Origin: Candidatus Ruminococcus avistercoris
Lineage (GTDB): Bacteria; Bacillota; Clostridia; Lachnospirales; Lachnospiraceae
Length of the DNA stretch: 64,000 nt
NCBI GenBank assembly: GCA_019120315.1
Contig: DWVJ01000028.1
Location: forward strand, 1-64,000
Direction: 5' to 3'
Shown piece by piece: positions 62,187-64,000 of the stretch. Every line of letters begins with the position of its first letter. The first letter of the stretch is position 1. Under the pieces are notes generated by a model. The model was not told the origin of the DNA. It worked only from the letters and a program-made list of their open reading frames with translations, and did no database searches. The position numbers and the translations under genes were made by a program.

Positions 62187-62813
62187 ATGGCAGATAAGAT
62201 TATTGAAAACAATCAGGTTGCAATTATGGGGAAGATCGCGTCGCAGTTTACCTTCAGTCATCAGGTGTTCGGAGAAGGGTTTTACCTGACGGACGTGGTG
62301 GTGAAACGTCTCAGTGAATCGGAGGATCGGATTCCGGTTATGGTTTCCGAACGTCTGGTGGATGTGACGCAGGATTATGAGGGAGAGTATATCCAGGTTT
62401 TCGGCCAGTTTCGATCTTATAACCGGCACGAGGAGAAGAAAAACCGGTTGGTGCTCTCGGTTTTTGCCCGGGAGATCAGTTTCGTGGACGAAGTGGATGA
62501 ATCGATGAAGTCCAATCAGATCTTTCTTGACGGTTACATATGCAAACCGCCGGTTTATCGAAAGACACCGCTGGGCAGGGAGATCGCCGATCTGCTCATA
62601 GCCGTCAATCGTCCCTACGGGAAATCCGACTATATTCCCTGTATATGCTGGGGAAGAAACGCCCGTTACGCTTCCGCCTTCCAGGTGGGAGGGCATGTCC
62701 TGATCTGGGGAAGAATCCAGAGCCGGGAATATATGAAGAAAATCAGTGAAAATGAGACAGAGAAAAGGACGGCTTACGAGGTATCCGTCAGCAAGCTGGA
62801 ATATATCGACTGA
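62187..62813 (+). CDS. SSB-like protein with two OB-fold domains
   Basis: The 208-residue product reads as two single-strand-binding OB folds in tandem: residues about 5-95 (NQVAIMGKIASQFTFSHQ.., IQVFGQFRSYNRH) and 110-205 (NQIFLDGYICKPPVYRKTPLG, LLIAVNRPYGKSDYIPCICWG, GGHVLIWGRIQSREY). The second half resembles SSB well (TPLGREIADLLIAVNRP), the first much less. The acidic, Pro-rich SSB tail with a DDxPF end is missing, so it is not the housekeeping SSB. ATG 62187 lies 12 bases after GGAAGGGG. A terminator follows. Confidence 0.85.
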   Translation: MADKIIENNQVAIMGKIASQFTFSHQVFGEGFYLTDVVVKRLSESEDRIPVMVSERLVDVTQDYEGEYIQVFGQFRSYNRHEEKKNRLVLSVFAREISFVDEVDESMKSNQIFLDGYICKPPVYRKTPLGREIADLLIAVNRPYGKSDYIPCICWGRNARYASAFQVGGHVLIWGRIQSREYMKKISENETEKRTAYEVSVSKLEYID

Positions 62814-62820
62814 GAAAAAA

Positions 62821-62855
62821 GTGAGACGCCGCACATCACAGATGCGGCGTCTCAC
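62821..62855. terminator. bidirectional terminator
   Basis: GTGAGACGCCGCA pairs with TGCGGCGTCTCAC (13 bp, 9-base loop). An A-run on the left and TTTG on the right serve both convergent genes. Confidence 0.85.
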
Positions 62856-62869
62856 TTTGGGGTTAAACA

Positions 62870-63607
62870 TCAATGTCCCCGGGGAATCTGATTCAGTTTT
62901 CCCTTTTCCCGTTTCAGGTCGGCATACAGAAGATCTACCAGAACAATGCAAAGAGGAATCAAAGCGAACCAGACGGCCCGTCCCAGCATAATATTGCACA
63001 GAACGGTGGAAATGACTCCGCCTGCCACAAAAGCGGCGATCATTCCCAGGTGAATCAGCATTCTGCGGATGTACTGGGAATTTTCCCTGCGGTGACGGAT
63101 GGCCTTGCAGATGGCGATGCCAACCTGCCGGATATGGTTCGTACAAAAAGTGGTCGCCATGGGAATCCCCTGGGCCTGGCGGAAAGTATTGTACTGCATG
63201 GAGCAGATCAGGTTGATCAGCACCTGGGTGATCTGTACCGGCGCGCTTTCCGGCAGGAATCCCAGGAAAATCACGACAAAGATCTCGATGAGGATCAGCA
63301 ATGTATCCCAGCGCAGCAGGTTAAACCGTTTGATCTGGCTGGCAGCCGCTTCGGAGATGAAAGCGCCCAGGCAGTAGGCAGAGATGGGAATCAGGTAGTA
63401 TAACGCATGAAACCAGCTGCCGTTTCCCAGCGCCATAGCCAGCAGGACAAAGTTTCCGGTCTGAGCGTTGCAGAATACGCCGCCCCGGATGGAATAGGTG
63501 AAAGCGCCCAGATAACCGCCCACCAGAATCATCAGGACAAATACGCGACGTTTTTCACACTCCAGATATTCTTCTGTTTTTATACAGCTGTTTTGCTGTG
63601 AGTCCAT
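62870..63607 (-). CDS. YoaK/DUF1275-family membrane protein
   Basis: The 245-residue product has six hydrophobic segments and the DUF1275 features: FTYSIRGGVFCNAQTGNFVLLAMALG, SMQYNTFRQAQGIPMATTFCTNHIR and an ALIPLCIVLVDLL end. The function is unknown; some relatives are annotated as transporters. ATG 63607 is chosen because a promoter (TTGTGA-17-TATAAT) covers the earlier ATG at 63643, and AAGGG lies just upstream. Confidence 0.88.
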   Translation of the reverse strand: MDSQQNSCIKTEEYLECEKRRVFVLMILVGGYLGAFTYSIRGGVFCNAQTGNFVLLAMALGNGSWFHALYYLIPISAYCLGAFISEAAASQIKRFNLLRWDTLLILIEIFVVIFLGFLPESAPVQITQVLINLICSMQYNTFRQAQGIPMATTFCTNHIRQVGIAICKAIRHRRENSQYIRRMLIHLGMIAAFVAGGVISTVLCNIMLGRAVWFALIPLCIVLVDLLYADLKREKGKLNQIPRGH

Positions 63608-63641
63608 ATCATCAGCCCTTTCTGAAATCATATTGTTTTTC

Positions 63642-63670
63642 ATTATAGCAGTTTCCACAAAGATTCACAA
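63642..63670 (-). promoter_or_regulatory. promoter of the YoaK-family gene
   Basis: On the minus strand TTGTGA (63665-63670) and TATAAT (63642-63647) are separated by 17 bases. Confidence 0.6.
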
Positions 63671-63758
63671 ATGGTTTCGTGAGAAATGTAATAGATAAGT
63701 AAATATATCTGGAAAATTATAATTTAAATATAATTCCTTCCATTTGATTTCCTATTAT

Positions 63759-64000
63759 ATGCAGACGCTGTTTTCACTGTCCAGACAGTCCATGAGCAAC
63801 ACCCAGCGGGTGCAGGAAGTGGAGCAGGAGATTGACCGTTACGCGCAGGAAACCGACGAACTGGAAAAACAGTACAATGAACGGTATCTGAACAAGGCGC
63901 AGATCGCCGCTTACATCATTGATCACAAGCCGGAACTGGCAAATAGGGAGAAGCTGGCGCAGTTAAGCGACGTGCTGGATATTGAATCGGTAAACGTATT
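63759..64000 (+). CDS. sensor-like protein, partial (cut by window end)
   Basis: An ATG at 63759 opens MQTLFSLSRQSMSNTQRVQEV, continuing with a charged helix (EQEIDRYAQETDELEKQYNER) and KAQIAAYIIDHKPELANREKLAQLSDVLD. This resembles the extracytoplasmic sensor region found near the N terminus of membrane histidine-kinase or phosphatase receptors, where a transmembrane helix should come just before FSLSRQSM. No such helix and no ribosome binding site precede it; the upstream sequence is very AT-rich. The gene may be 5'-truncated, or its start may not be the one seen. The 3' end lies outside the window. Confidence 0.5.
   Translation, partial: MQTLFSLSRQSMSNTQRVQEVEQEIDRYAQETDELEKQYNERYLNKAQIAAYIIDHKPELANREKLAQLSDVLDIESVNV

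Noticed and set aside
63608..63658. Earlier start of the YoaK-family protein at 63643 or 63658
   Set aside because: A TATAAT promoter element overlaps the 63643 ATG, so transcription begins after it.

Overview
The window looks like chromosome from an anaerobic, spore-forming Firmicute, most probably a gut Lachnospiraceae. The grounds are the gene content: a spore maturation protein (SpmB), a bile salt hydrolase-like enzyme, a rotary V-type ATPase, a flavodoxin/ferredoxin fusion, a C_GCAxxG redox protein, XylFGH sugar uptake, and strong AGGAGG ribosome binding sites. I see no oxygen respiration genes. This placement is inference from gene content, not a database match.

Layout. 1-303 is a 54-bp purine-rich tandem repeat. 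343-6154 is a tightly overlapped trpE-G-D-C-B-A operon without trpF. Next come a bile salt hydrolase-family gene, rarA and a small protein (6221-8876). A minus-strand XylFGH-type sugar ABC operon lies at 8978-12965. From 13275 to 15754 there is an accessory, partly decayed patch: a small serine recombinase, a frameshifted Rpn-family gene, an ECF sigma fragment and another gene tail. 15914-17236 is an HtrA protease behind an activator-type promoter. 17296-18702 is a PurF paralogue whose glutaminase site is gone. 18906-21100 is rpmG-secE-nusG-rplK-rplA with two L1-leader-like elements. 21230-25471 holds membrane and redox genes and spmB. A DUF885 protein, a duplicated-domain lipoprotein and trxB follow.

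29519-38067 is a nine-gene V-ATPase operon on the minus strand. Then come trmB, a possible 45-residue protein, tRNA-Lys(CUU), a broken MATE transporter and a molybdate uptake locus (regulator, modABC, separate Mop protein). A K+ uptake pair (trkA-trkH) with an Smr-like gene, and a C_GCAxxG / DUF2284 / TenA group follow.

49552-55289 is a signalling and cell-envelope group: a Ser/Thr kinase with TPRs, a 46-residue membrane peptide, a PP2C phosphatase, a multi-spanning pseudokinase and a polysaccharide deacetylase. The right end has an intact Rpn-family gene, an ftsH operon, tetR-typA, a tandem OB-fold SSB-like protein, a YoaK-family protein and the start of a sensor-like gene cut by the window end.

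The strongest candidates for undescribed biology are the glutaminase-dead PurF paralogue, the kinase / mini-membrane protein / phosphatase / pseudokinase cluster, and the tandem OB-fold protein. Less striking are the 54-bp repeat block, a modB promoter whose -35 box lies in the modA terminator hairpin, and the direct repeats upstream of htrA.
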